In this document: one piece after another, positions 1-10,194 of the stretch
How the letters are laid out: each line of letters opens with the position of its first letter
Position numbering within the stretch: position 1 is the stretch's first letter
Origin: Schistocerca nitens
Lineage: Eukaryota > Arthropoda > Insecta > Orthoptera > Acrididae
Reading direction: 5' to 3'
DNA: 64,000 nt
Assembly (NCBI RefSeq): GCF_023898315.1
Contig: NC_064616.1
Span: 534,583,102-534,647,101 of the forward strand
Notes under the pieces: generated by a model
What the model was told of the DNA's origin: nothing
What the model saw: only the letters and a program-made list of their open reading frames with translations
Databases searched by the model: none
Translations under genes and position numbers: made by a program

Positions 1-256
1 CATCTATTCCTATTTCTAACGAAATGTGAGGCTATGGAATCTTCAGGGGTGGAATCAATTCATTCGAAAATGTTGGAAACTTCCATTGGTCTAAAAGAGG
101 ACTATGTGAAAACGTATGTGTCCGTTCACCTTTTTATGCAGAATCTTTTACAGGTATGCCTAGGTTTCGCCATAAAAGTAAGAATTGTCTCCAAATTCAG
201 GATAGATGAGAGAGATGCCAGCACCACTTTTCCTTTATGGCGCTGTACTATGACTA
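1..256. other. Unassigned sequence before the first transposon
   Basis: Nothing here is recognised. A frame open from 34 to 381 on the plus strand (115 residues) crosses into the Tc1-like element that starts at 259, so its second half is transposon terminal sequence, which argues against a gene. The N-terminal half has no motif I can name. Confidence 0.4.
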
Positions 257-258
257 TA

Positions 259-1413
259 CACTATCTGATCAAAAGTACCCAGACATTCCTATGTATTGCG
301 GAATTCGCCACTAGATTTCACGAGAGGCGTACCTGTCAGTATAAAAGAAGGGGGTTAGTACTGCACATGTCAATTGAGTAGCAGGAACAGAAGAGTCGTT
401 TGGTCAGGGGAACTCGATGATGTGGACAAGTCACTGGATTCACCTGAGTAATGAATGTATAAGGGAAATATCAAAACTTCTAAAGCTGCATAATTAAACG
501 GTTACTACTGTTATTATGAAGTGGAAATGGAACGAACAACCACAGCTAAACAGAGATCAGACAAAACTAAGGGTCTGACGGGTAGTGACCATTGAACTTT
601 ACAGAGAGTCTTTGTAAGAATCGCATGGAATCAGCAGTAGAAATACTCTGAGTTCTAAAGTGCTGTCAGCAGTCCAGTTATAAAAATGACTGAGCATGAG
701 GAGTTAAAAAGAATAGGGTACAATGGTAGAGTAACTCCTCATAAGCCAGACATATCTGTAAGCAATGCTATGCGATGCTTGAACTGATGTAAGGAGCGAT
801 GCCACTGGACAGTGAATGACTGGAGATAAGTGGTTGGAGCGTTGAATCACGCTATACCCAGTCGCAGTCAGGTGCTGTGCTCGGGTCTTCGAATCAATTT
901 CCTTGAAGTCAAATAGCAACTTGGTTTGTACCATTGCTATCAGACCTCTGACTCTGAAGGGTTACCTGCCAACATGTGTAGTCGTAACACTGAATTACGG
1001 AGTAGGTGCTGTTTCGATATGGGATATGGCCTATGAACACATTTTGTGTACAGTAAAAGAACATTTCGGAGACGATGATTGTATCAGCATGACAATGCAC
1101 ACTTTTATAAAGCACAATCTGTGAAGCAACGGTCTGTGGACAATATCATTCCTGCAATGAACTGGCCTGCCCAAGAGCCAACCTGAATGCAATACAGACC
1201 CTCTGGGATGAGTTTGGCCGTCGATGTCACTCCAGACACCAGCGTCTGACATCACTATCTTGTTTGGTTTAGGCTTATCAGGAAGAACGGTCCGCCATTG
1301 CTCAAAAGACATTCAGATTCCTAGTGAGTGTTCCCTGCGGAGTTCAAGCAGTCATAAAGGTGAAGGGTGGACACACCTCGTATTAATGTCCGGATACTTT
1401 TGATCAGGTAGTG
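259..1413 (+). mobile_element. Tc1-like DNA transposon, decayed copy
   Basis: Terminal inverted repeats face each other: the left end reads cactatctgatcaaaagtac and the right end is its near reverse complement (about 1385-1413). A TA lies outside each end (257-258 and 1414-1415). Internal sequence on the plus strand follows the order of a Tc1 transposase gene, with an N-terminal region around 380-700, part of the catalytic core around 900-1180, and a C-terminal part around 1190-1385 that includes the stretch VQAVIKVKGGHTSY before a stop. Frameshifts, stops and a missing stretch of core mean no functional transposase is left. The same family supplies the 53-59 kb array and the fragment at 63.5 kb. 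Family assignment is from recalled similarity. Confidence 0.85.
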
Positions 1414-2711
1414 TATACACTGATGAGCTAAATCTTTATGACCTGCAGTGTGGCAACGATTCAACATATGGTATCGGTAAGTCCTTTGTAGGTTGCCGGA
1501 GGAATGTGGCGCCAAATGTCTACGCACATGTTTCACAATTCCCGTAAATTATGAGCCAGTGGTTTGTAGGGGTGGAGCTGGAGCCCGATAATGTCCCACA
1601 TGTGTTGCACTAAGTTCAGATCAAGCGAATTTGGTGGCCAAGACATCAGCGTTAGTGCGCTATTATGCTCCAGAAACCACAGTAACACGATGCTGGATTT
1701 TTGACACGAATAATTATTCTGTTGGAAAATATATTCGCTGTCAAGTAATATTAACTTATTGCACAGCTGTCGCAGTGCCCTCGATTACTACCATAGATCT
1801 CGCTGACGCACAGGTGAATGTCCACCATAGCATAACACTGCCCGTACCGGCCTGCGACCGTGGCACGGTTCATGTTCTGAGCAGCCGTTCGCCATGTGAC
1901 TGCGTATTCGTACGCGACTTACGATCTACTGTAACAAGATAAGCGATGCATATGATCACGCGACACGTTTCCATTGATCCACTTTTAAATACCGATCATC
2001 CCGTGGCCACTGCAATCGTGGCAGACGAAGCCATTGGCTCAACATGGGAACACATTCTGGTTGTCTGCTGCGAAGTCTCATATTCCATAGTACACTCTGA
2101 ACAATGAAGACTTGCGACTGCGTTAAATTTGTAGTCTGCGATCTCATCTCCCTAATTCTAACGCCTGTCGTAGTTTACAGACCGTGCAAGCCTCCGACCT
2201 CCACTTTCTTTAATGGGACGTGGACTTCAAACTCCTTATCACCTATTCGTTATTTCACCACCATTCACTGATTTTTCCATAGATGCTCACGAGAGTAGCA
2301 GGTGGGCTGCCGGCCAGCTCCACCGTTTTGTAGATGCTCATTCCCAGACACCGGCCTCTAACAATCTGTCTTTAGTGGAAGTGGTTTATCGGAGTGAATT
2401 GCCGCATTTGCTATCCACATTGTCGTTAGAATGATTTCCCATTCCATTCTTCTCTGCTTACGAACAGGATGATTGTAAATAAACTTCCGCTACTTCAGCC
2501 GGTGTAGAGGGAAATATGTTTACCTTATGGGTACCCAACATTATAAGAACGATGTTGGGACTGAACGCAGCGTTATTTGTATTGTTAGTAGTGTTAGTGT
2601 CATGCCTTTCCGCTAGGCGCGTATACTGGTACGGTGACGTAGGGTGCAAACACAAGTAATAGTCATTAGTGAGCTTTTCAGTTGCAGACAGTCAACATGT
2701 ATCTGGAGAAG

Positions 2712-3282
2712 ATGAACCGGACTTTACTCGTAATGCTGTTTTATCGAAACAACAACAATAGTGGTACTACTCTTCACGAGTTCAAATGGTTGAAATGGCT
2801 GTGAGCACTATGGGACTTAACATCAGAGGTCATCAGTCCCCTAGAACTTAGAACTACTTAAACGTAACTAACCTAAGGACATCACAGACTTCCATGCCCG
2901 AGGCAGGATTCGAACCTGTGCCCTTAGCGGTCACGCGGTTCTCTTCAGGAGTATCAACGCATTTTAATGGAGAAGTCCTCTTTCTACACAAAGTTCGAAG
3001 AACATGATTCGGAAGTTCGAATTTATTGGCGCTTTTGGAACTTCTCCTGGGAGAGGTAGGAGGCCAGCTGCGCCACAAATTGTTGAAAAAGCTGTTGTTG
3101 CAAGGCTGAGAATGTTAGATGCAATGTGCGATCTTCAGCAGTGCAAGAGCTATGTCATGACTGCTCAACATTCCATGCTCCACCATCAGGAAAATGATCC
3201 AAACAAGTGCGACATGGAATCAGCGGTGCTGTTCCAGGCTCTCATGGATACAGATGGTCGTCACATTGAGCAACGCTTGTAA
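2712..3282 (+). pseudogene. Mariner-like transposase remnant (N- and C-terminus joined)
   Basis: Start at ATG 2712, where MNRTLLVMLFYRNNNNSGTT resembles the N-terminal helix-turn-helix region of this transposase type. A SINE insertion at 2782-2940 duplicated the CTCTTCACGAGT site. After it the frame reads KFEEHDSEVRIYW, then shifts to the GRGRRPAAP segment. The protein then skips directly to a family-typical C-terminus and stops at 3280-3282. No catalytic Asp motif remains. The 92-residue open frame at 3004-3282 is the back part of this remnant and not an independent gene. Confidence 0.7.
2782..2940 (-). mobile_element. tRNA-derived SINE (main family), 5'-truncated
   Basis: Minus-strand copy of the most frequent SINE in the window. 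The B-box-like ggttcgaatcct is seen in reverse near 2904-2915, followed in element direction by the conserved body (ccttaggttagttaggttta in the family). The tRNA-like head is cut off at the high-coordinate end. Target-site duplication CTCTTCACGAGT (2770-2781) and CTCTTCAGGAGT (2941-2952), 11 of 12 matching. Confidence 0.85.
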
Positions 3283-3584
3283 CCTAACGTAAGGGAGATA
3301 CGCAACTAAGAAATGTTATCCTCTCACTTTCAAATAAAAACTTGTTTCTTTCGATGGTTTATTCGTCATCTCTCTTCTCCATTTTCTTAAAAATGTTTCT
3401 GTAAAGTTTCATTGTCCTACTCTTACTCGTTTTTCAGGAGGGCCCTATGAAGTAGTGAAAGTTTAATTCAAACCACCCTGTACTTTCCGTACCACGGCAC
3501 GTGCCCGTAATTCCACAGGTGGCATTCAGTCTCGCAGAGGGAAATGGTCACTATTCTTCGGCTCCTCACTGTGTAGCTTATTTA

Positions 3585-3770
3585 CAAAATAATGGAAAGA
3601 CTAGTTTAAGACGATCTGGGACAACATCAGGTTCGTTCCAGAAAAATGTAGGAACACAAGAAGCAGTAATTACCTAACAACGTATCTTATTAGTGAGGTT
3701 TAAGAAAGACAAACCTACCTTTATAGCATTTGTAAATCTAGAGGAAGGAATTAATGAAGTTTAAACACCT
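3585..3770 (+). pseudogene. LINE reverse-transcriptase fragment
   Basis: Plus-strand translation, through stops, gives GTQEAVIT followed by VRFKKDKPTFIAFVNLEEG. This lines up with GTREAILTLQLILEARLRKG and KRTFLAFVDLEKAFDN of the better preserved LINE at 42-43.7 kb. It is the fingers/palm entry of a non-LTR reverse transcriptase. A second match to the same short motif (VNLKNASDSSDH) occurs at about 3991-4026, beyond the SINE, so the LINE was probably interrupted there. It may be the upstream part of the remnant that continues at 5748. Confidence 0.6.
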
Positions 3771-3799
3771 GTCGACAGCTAGGTCATTCGAGACAGAGC

Positions 3800-3990
3800 A
3801 CAGGTTCGAATAAGAGAAGGATTGGTGAGGAAATTGGCTGTGCCCTTTCAAAGGAATCAACAGGCATTTGCCACAAACCATTTGGGAAAATAAGAGAAAA
3901 CCTAAATATAGATGGCCAGGTGAGGATTTGAACTGTCATCCATCCAAAAGCGAGTCCAGTGTGCTAACCCCTGTGCACCTCGCTCCACGT
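3800..3990 (-). mobile_element. tRNA-derived SINE, second family, with head
   Basis: In minus-strand direction the copy starts with a tRNA-like head (gcgaggtgcacaggggttag, then B-box-like agttcaaatcc), continues with the body containing cctttgaaagggcacagcc and ends near 3800. The same body is found at 7571-7743, where the head is missing. Strongly diverged. No clear target-site duplication could be read. Confidence 0.65.
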
Positions 3991-4288
3991 AAACCTAAAA
4001 AACGCTTCTGACAGTAGTGACCATGTAAGGTGGCAGAATAAATTAAGGTGAGTTTCGCACCTTACATAAGAGTTTTATACTTTGTACCAGGAAGGTGAAT
4101 ATGACACCTAACGTACATTGGCGATAATGAGCAGATTTGACTATAAGTATGTAATGCCAAAGGCATGACACTCAATCAATGGTATTAACACACTGCTCCT
4201 GCATAATGCATATCAATAAGCAGAAGGTGAAACAAGCAGCGAGAAGAAACGTTTTGTGTGGAAGCAAGCGTGGGCAGACGCAGATGCC

Positions 4289-4485
4289 AGCCGCAGAGGT
4301 CTAGCGGTTCTAGGCGCTCAGTCCGGAGCCGCGCGACTACTACAGTCGCAGGTTCGAATCCTGCCTCGGGCATGGGTGTGTGTGATGTCCTTAGGTTAGT
4401 TAGGTTTAAGTAGTTCTAAGTTCTAGGGGACTGATGACCATAGATGTTAAGTCCCATAGTGCTCAGAGCCATTTGAACCATTTTT
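4289..4485 (+). mobile_element. tRNA-derived SINE (main family)
   Basis: Near-complete copy: A-box-like tctagcggttctagg, B box ggttcgaatc at 4351-4360, the family body, and a 3' end ccatttgaaccattttt. Direct repeats GCAGACGCAGATGCC (4274-4288) and GCAGACGCAGAGGCC (4486-4500) flank it, 14 of 15 matching. The 62-residue frame on the opposite strand at 4185-4373 (MPEAGFEPATVVVARLRTER) is the translated SINE and not a gene. Confidence 0.93.
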
Positions 4486-4657
4486 GCAGACGCAGAGGCC
4501 GCACCACGGGAGACACCGCAAAAAGCTCTTAGGGGGGTGTCCCGCAGTGGGAGTCAGCGATCGGACAGGTGATGCATATTGACGAGCAAGTAACGGGCCA
4601 CCAGAAGTAGGTCAGACTGAAGCTTTAAAAAACTGCATTTCGGAACTCCAAATCGAT

Positions 4658-5029
4658 ATGAACAAAACCAGTGACGCAGTTGATCACGTGAACAGCGAAT
4701 GGTACACATGTAACGTTAAGGCGTCTCGAGCGGGCACAAAACGTCCGATTGGCGGAAACGAAGTAGGAAGGAGTGAAGTGCAGAGATTTCGACGCCGTTT
4801 GGTGGTAAGGTCCATGCGATTGGCAGAGAGAGTTTCCACAAAAATAAGAGGAACGCTCCTATTGATCGAGAAAAGCTATGACGTAGAGAACGAAATAACT
4901 CAGGTGGGGAGACAGTTCGGCTATGAGAAAGACAAGAGCGAACTTTTCGAGGATTCTTCTTTGAATTGGCGTCAAGTGCAGAATGGGGTGCATAACGCTC
5001 TGTACAACGCAGAGGAGATATTTGTGTGA
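4658..5029 (+). CDS. Open frame of unknown nature, 123 residues
   Basis: ATG at 4658, stop at 5027-5029. The product is hydrophilic and rich in Arg, Lys and Glu, with no signal peptide or membrane segment and no motif I recognise. A 112-residue frame lies antisense over the same stretch. The neighbourhood is decayed LINE and SINE sequence, so a fragment of a retroelement gag-like region is conceivable, but nothing in the sequence proves it. It may also be a chance frame. Confidence 0.2.
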   Translation: MNKTSDAVDHVNSEWYTCNVKASRAGTKRPIGGNEVGRSEVQRFRRRLVVRSMRLAERVSTKIRGTLLLIEKSYDVENEITQVGRQFGYEKDKSELFEDSSLNWRQVQNGVHNALYNAEEIFV

Positions 5030-5745
5030 ACACTGTGTTCACTGTAGCTGACATTCAGCTGGATATTAGCTGTAGCGTTGTTGAGCTCCTAGTGGGGAGA
5101 AACGAACCAGCCAGTTAGTAATTGTCCTTACGAGGACTGAGAGGGCATTTTAATATACACACTGCTCCAGTCTTGCGCGTGCATATCGCCATATTCCAAG
5201 ACAAGGGATGAGTACATGTTTTCTCGCATAACGAGAATCATAGGGAGGGTTTCTGCTGAAAAAACCAGCAAAGGCTTAATTAGTTTTTATATGAATTTCA
5301 GTGGGCGAGAGCAACCATGCGGATGATAGCTCATCGCAGCTAAGGTAAACACCGTGAGCAGAGGGTTAAACTTGTTGGTTCATCAGCTTAAACTCGAGCC
5401 ACCTTACATAACCTTTTGCTCAACTTGTCACAAAGCTAACCATCCTCCATAGACTTGATTGTCATCCTAAACAGTACCGAACTTTGAGTCGCAATCGGAT
5501 GATTTATCATAATACTGGCCGGCATCATGACGTAGCCGTAAGAATAATTTTGTAAAGAAACTTCTAGTTAAAATTTACGATTGTGTTATTTGGGATTATT
5601 TCACTTTCTGAGGACGAGATGCGTTCGTTTGACAACTGTTGTAACATTGTCACGTTGTAAACTGTGTAAATGCGTGTAATTCTGTGACGATATTGCACAG
5701 TGGTTGTTCTGACCTCAAAACCTCACAACCGTAAAGTAAAGACAA
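5030..5745. other. No recognisable feature
   Basis: AT-rich sequence with stops in all frames; no repeat, SINE box or transposon end identified. Confidence 0.4.
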
Positions 5746-5747
5746 AA

Positions 5748-7240
5748 ATGTAGAATTCCCGCTATGACATTCTGTTTGTACATTGAGTAAAAAGTTAAGG
5801 AAACAAGGGGAAATTTGTAAATGGAATGAAACATCCGGGAGAAGAAATGAAAACCTTTAGGTTTTCCGTTGACATTGTATTTCTGTCAGAGATAGTAAAG
5901 TACCTAGAAAGTCCACTGAACAGACTGTATGGTATTTTCAAAAGAGATCACAAAATGAGTATCAACGAAAGTAAAACAAGGATAACTGCATGTATTCTAA
6001 TTAAGTCAGGCGATGCTCGGGAAACTAGACCAGGAAATGAGACACCAAAGTTTTTAAATGAGCTTTATTCTTTGGCCGAAACAGAGAGAATATAAAATGC
6101 AGACTGGAGAAAGCATGAAAAGTGTGTTCCATAAACAGAATTTTCCTGTCGTGGATTACTAATTTAAGCTTTAAAAAGACTTTTCTATACTACGAGGGCG
6201 TGCTAAAAAGTAATACCTCCAAATACTTTATGAGAAAACTCTTAAAACTTTTTAAGTAACATAAATGTTATTAACATTCTACATTTTTATTCTTCACGTC
6301 TACATATTTATTTCTCAACATAGTCACCCTGACGACGAACAAATTCATTCCAACGAGAGGCCAATTTGTTGATACCGTCACTACAGAATGCTTAACTTTA
6401 TTCACAGAGACACGGCCTCACTTCTGCTTGCACCTCATCATCACTATCAAAGTGAAGTCCTAGAAGCCGTTCTTTAAGTTAGGGAAACAGGTGAAAACTG
6501 GGTGGAGCGAAGTCAGGACTTTATGGAGGATTCAGAATGAGAGGGAACCACAGGCGTCGGATTGTTGCAGATCTCGCAGTCCTCGTGTGTGGCCTGGCAC
6601 TATCATGCTGAAACAGACAAGTGTGGACGCACAGTTTCAGCGGATAGAATTCGATTACAGCACTCTGTTACTCACACAACGACATGGTTACTTTACACAG
6701 CGTGATGTTATGCTTTACAATTCGGAACCCTCCAGCGGCATAGGGCTGCAAATATATAGACGTGAAGAATAAGATGTAGGATGTTAATAAAGTTTCCTTT
6801 AAGAGTTTCCACATGAAAAATTCGGAGGCCTTTCTTTTCAGCACGTCCTCGTATTTCTCTGGAGGGTGGCCTGGTGTGGAAATGAAACGTGAACTCTAAA
6901 CGGGCGAGACAAGAAGAGAATAGAAGCTCTTGAATTGTTGTGTTACACAAGTTTGTGGAGGTTAGATTGATACATCAGATAACTAGTGAAGACGTACTGA
7001 AGGAAACTGGGAAGAAAAGAATCTTCTGGAGCACCTGGACTAAAAAAGATTTCGGTGGAAAGGACACGCCTTGAACTATCAAGGAATTCGCAGTTTGGCA
7101 ACGAACGGAAGTATGAGGAGTAAAAGTCCAGAGGGAGTCCATGGCTTGACTACAGTAAGAGGGTTCAATTTGATGAGATGACTGGGAAAAAAATCATGTA
7201 GTTTTCGAATACAGTATTATTCTGGTACTGACTGACACAG
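5748..7240 (+). mobile_element. Decayed LINE (same family as the 39 and 42 kb copies), split by a mariner
   Basis: Left part 5748-6190: the plus strand reads CRIPAMTFCLYIE, corresponding to CSLSPMLFNLYIE of the intact family, then EEMKTFRFSVDIVFLSE, where the FADD catalytic motif of reverse transcriptase has become FSVD. Right part 6854-7240: KKRIEALELLCYTSLWRLD and later segments match the C-terminal region (KKRIEAFEMWCYRRMLKIR). The two parts are separated by the 659 bp mariner insertion. Stops and frameshifts are many; this is a fossil. Confidence 0.7.
6193..6851 (-). mobile_element. Non-autonomous mariner element with long inverted ends
   Basis: The ends are cgagggcgtgctaaaaagta on the left and, reverse complemented, cgaggacgtgctgaaaagaa on the right. 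The similarity continues inward for more than 100 bases (attaacattctacatt / attaacatcctacatc, then tattcttcacgtctacatat against the same motif). TA at 6191-6192 and 6852-6853. At only 659 bp it cannot encode a transposase. Remnants of one remain on the minus strand, including the C-terminal ASRWNEFVRRQGDYVEK typical of mariner proteins. It inserted into an already existing LINE. Confidence 0.85.
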
Positions 7241-7980
7241 TTACGTCAATTGAATATCCAGGCGTACTGTGCAAAGCGACATGAAATGGAACGAGCACTT
7301 TACGTTGTTAGTAGGGAAGGTGAATAGTCGACTTCGGTTAACTGCGAGAATTCTAGGAAACTGTAGCTCATTTACAACAGGAAGCAGCACACAGAACACT
7401 TGTACAATTCTTTCTAGAGTATTGCTCGAAAGTTTGGGACTCGATCAGGTTAAGGGAAACACTGAAGCAGTTCAGAGACGTGCTACTAGATTTGTTACAG
7501 GTAGGTTCCATCAACACCCGGGTATTACGGATATGCTCTGTGACCACAAATGGGAATGACTGGATGGAGCCGTCCGGCCATCCTGGTTTAGGTTTTCCGT
7601 TATTTCCCTAAATCGCTCCAGGCAAATGTTGGGATGGTTCCTTTGAAAGGGCACGGCCGACTTCCTTCCCCGTCCTTCCCTAACCCGATGAGACCGATGA
7701 CCTCGCTGTTTGGTCTCTTCCCCCAAACAACACACACACGCACACTGGATGGAGCAAGAGGTTCTCCTCGTGAAAACTATTTAAAAAATGTAGAAAACTG
7801 ATATTTGTGACAGGTTGCAGAACAATTATATTGCCATCGACATACATCTCGTGTAAGAACCACAGCGAAAGATACATTAGGACTCGTACGGAGCATATAG
7901 GCAGTCGATTGCCCCTCGCTGCATTTGAGAGTGGACCAGGAAAGGGAATGACTAACTGTGGTAAAAGACAGCATTCACCA
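7222..7980 (+). mobile_element. Jockey/CR1-like LINE 3' fragment (plus strand)
   Basis: Translation shows the C-terminal end of a non-LTR reverse-transcriptase protein: DMKWNEHFTLLVGKVNSRLR, then VQRRATRFVTGRFHQHPGIT, a pattern (ethical order xVQRRAxRFV) common to Jockey and CR1 elements. After the SINE insertion (7571-7743) it resumes with GSPRENYLKNVEN. It is 5'-truncated and frameshifted, and its 3' end abuts the 3' end of the minus-strand LINE at 7982. Confidence 0.75.
7571..7743 (+). mobile_element. SINE, second family, head missing
   Basis: Body with cctttgaaagggcacggcc, then the conserved 3' region gatgacctcgctgtttggtc and a CA-rich tail (acacacacacgcac). Perfect direct repeats ACTGGATGGAGC at 7559-7570 and 7744-7755 prove insertion into the surrounding LINE. 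The tRNA-like head seen in the copy at 3800-3990 is absent, so this is a 5'-truncated insertion. Confidence 0.9.
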
Positions 7981-7981
7981 C

Positions 7982-8826
7982 CTACGTCTACATCAACACT
8001 TCGCAAGCCAACTGACGGAGTGTTGTGGAGGGTAATTCTGAGACCACAAACTGATCCCCCTTTCCCATTCCATTCTCGAATAGTTCGTGGGAATAATTGT
8101 TGTCGGTAAGCCACCATATTGTCTCCTGGAAATATTCTCACAAAATTTCAAAAGCAAACCTCTCCGTGATGCACAAAGCCTCTCTTGTAGTGCCTGCCAC
8201 TGGAGTTTGTTGAGTAACTCTGTAACGCTCTCGCACAGACTATACGATGCTGCTACGAAACGTGTCGATCTCCGTTGGATCCTTTCTAATTCTTCTGTCA
8301 ATCCTACCTGGTATGGGTCTCAGATTGATGAACAATATTCAAGAATCTGTAGAACAAGTGCCTTGTAAGCCACTTCTTTCGTGGATAAGTTGCACTACCT
8401 TAAGATTCTTCCTACGAATCTCAGTCTGGCGTATGCTTTTCCTATTTGTTTTATGTGGTCCTTTACTTCAGATCGCTCTATGTAGTTACTCTTATATATT
8501 TTACAGTATTTACGCTTTCCATCAGTTTGTTATTTTCCTGTGTCTCTGCAATATGTTAAATTTATTTACACTCAGGGTCAACTGCCAGAAACTGCACCAT
8601 TCTTCTATCTTCTGTATGTCATTCTGCAAATCTATACTGTATTCTGGCGTTCCTGCTTTCTTATAGACAACTGCATCATCTGCAAAGAGTCTTTAACAGC
8701 CTCCGACGATTTCTACTAGATCATTTATATACACTGTAAACAGTAACAGTCCTATTACCCATCCTTGGGGTACTCCGGAAATTACCGTTACATCTGTCAA
8801 TTTCGTTCCGATAAGATAAATGATCA
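7982..8826 (-). mobile_element. Jockey/CR1-like LINE, 3' half (minus strand)
   Basis: Reading the minus strand from 8826: TVISGVPQGWVIGLLLFTVY (the reverse-transcriptase motif VPQGSVLGPLLF in damaged form), the FADD catalytic motif at 8675-8686, and the C-terminal segment ERIQRRSTRFVAASYSLCES at about 8230-8290, ending in SRMEWERGISLWS. The 3' terminus is the ctacatct-type tail near 7982. Frameshifts and stops prevent translation. The upstream half of this LINE lies at 10195-11070; the two are separated by the plus-strand LINE. Confidence 0.8.
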
Positions 8827-8829
8827 AAG

Positions 8830-10190
8830 AAATGGGATAGGAAGGTACTGATGTGCTGCATTCATTGTGTAAAAGAATATGGGATACTGGGTAGTGGCCG
8901 GATGACTGATCAAAGTCTCTCTTCATCCTCTTACTTAAGAAAGGGTCTATCAGGAACTGCTCCAACTACCGAACTATTGCCCTCATATCTCACGCAAGTA
9001 AAATTTTGCTCTACATCCTAAACCAACGTTTGAAGCCGTACATTCAGCTTCACATATCCACAGAACAAGCAGGATTTGTTGGAGGGAAAGGAACTCGTGA
9101 AGAGATTCTCAACATAAGACAAATAATAGAAAATAATAGAAAAATCGCGAGAATTCTGTGTTTCTGTTTTCATCTGCTTCCTTGACTGTAGGAAAGCCTT
9201 TGATAGTGTTGTCTGAGAAAAGTTGTGGCAGGTGCTTGCAGAGTTAGTATCCCACCGCAGCTGATAGCATTGATCAAAATTCTATACAATAGTCACTTCG
9301 CAGTTATAAAGACAAGTGCTGGCATGTCTGATTCCTTCAGTGTATCAAAAGGTGTGAGACAGGGTTGTGTCCTTTCCCCACAACTGTACAACATCTATGC
9401 AGAACATGACATTAGGAAAGCTCTTAATGGTAGCATCAAAGGCATCTCTGTTGGTGGGAGAACTTTGCTGATGACACTGTACTTTTAGCCAACAGCGAAG
9501 ATGAACTTGCTGAGCTAATAACAAGAATAAAGGACATTAGTCTAGCATATGGATTAGACATCAACCTCAGCAAGTCCAAACTCATGATAATTGATCGAGA
9601 ACAGATCCAGCTCACAGGTCGATTAAAGGACCTGGAAGTCGTGCATTCCTTAATCTATCTTGGGTCAACCATCTGCAGCACGGGAAGTTGTGAAGATGCG
9701 TTAAGAAGACGGATCACGCTAGGGCGAGTGGCTATGAAGAAGCTCACCAGGATCTGGCAGAGCAGAGCAATAACAAATAGCACAAAGATCCGGCTACTTG
9801 AAACGTTCGTGTTTTCTGTCTTCTTTTATGGTTGCGAAACATGTACACTCAAGGCAGGGGACAGAGCATTGGTGCGTTTAAGTTTTGGTGCTGGTGTAGG
9901 ATGCTACGCATAAAATGGACCGAAAGAAGAAAAAATGTGTTCATTATTGAAAAACTCGATATATCCAGACTCCTTTCTTCTCGAGTCATCGAAAAAATTC
10001 TCCAGGTCTTTGGCCATATTGTGAGAAGAGATAGAGAAAATCATCTTGCAAGGAAAGATCGAGGGCACGAGACCAAGAGGAAGAGTAGCGAGCAGATGTA
10101 TAGATCAAATCAAGAGGTCTTTGGTCTACCTCTTCAGCAGGCACTAAGAGAAGCACAACGACTTATGATGATAAAGAGCAAATTGTTGAT
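8830..10190 (+). mobile_element. Plus-strand LINE inserted into the minus-strand LINE
   Basis: Plus-strand translation gives successive reverse-transcriptase blocks: NYRTIALISHASKILLYILN (about 8963-9022), STEQAGFVGGKGTREEIL, VSKGVRQGCVLSPQLYNIY (about 9343-9399), FADDTVLLA with the catalytic motif at 9464-9475, and then the C-terminal region RMLRIKWTERRKNVFIIEKL (about 9900-9960). Several frameshifts and in-frame stops are present, so it is dead. It resembles the endonuclease/reverse-transcriptase type of non-LTR elements (RTE-like). No endonuclease part is present, so it is 5'-truncated. A target-site duplication could not be read safely. Confidence 0.75.
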
Positions 10191-10194
10191 TTCT

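Larger units (their letters stand above)
2461..3480 (+). mobile_element. Mariner-like element, internally deleted, nested in a Tc1
   Basis: TA at 2459-2460 and 3481-3482 flanks the insertion. The outer sequences are similar in inverted orientation (aaataaacttccgctacttc on the left against the reverse complement of gaagtagtgaaagtttaatt on the right). The plus-strand frame starts at ATG 2712 (MNRTLLVMLFYRNNNNSGTT), is broken by a SINE, continues in the DNA-binding region (FGTSPGRGRRPAAPQIVEKA at about 3030-3090) and jumps to a C-terminal tail (VLFQALMDTDGRHIEQRL, ending about 3282). The whole catalytic centre is missing, so this is a non-autonomous deletion derivative. Confidence 0.75.
1418..3573 (-). 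mobile_element. Second Tc1-like element, interrupted by a mariner-like element
   Basis: The left end (cactgatgagctaaatcttt) starts directly after TATA at 1414-1417. The right end, homologous to the left in inverted orientation, finishes at about 3573 before TA. On the minus strand the sequence is a heavily broken Tc1-like transposase gene: DRYLKVDQWKRVA near 1956-2010 corresponds to the region just before the first catalytic Asp, and the C-terminal part lies near 1450-1650. The right part of the element (3483-3573) is separated from the left part (1418-2460) by the mariner-like insertion at 2461-3480, which explains its apparent length of over 2 kb; without the insertion it is about 1.1 kb. 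Pseudogenic throughout. Confidence 0.75.

Noticed and set aside
4185-4373. Frame with MPEAGFEPATVVVARLRTER as a small protein
   Set aside because: It is the reverse strand of the SINE head; the same kind of peptide arises from each SINE copy.
8826-10190. Site duplication for the plus-strand LINE
   Set aside because: Similar A/T-rich words exist at both borders, but none matches well enough to assign.
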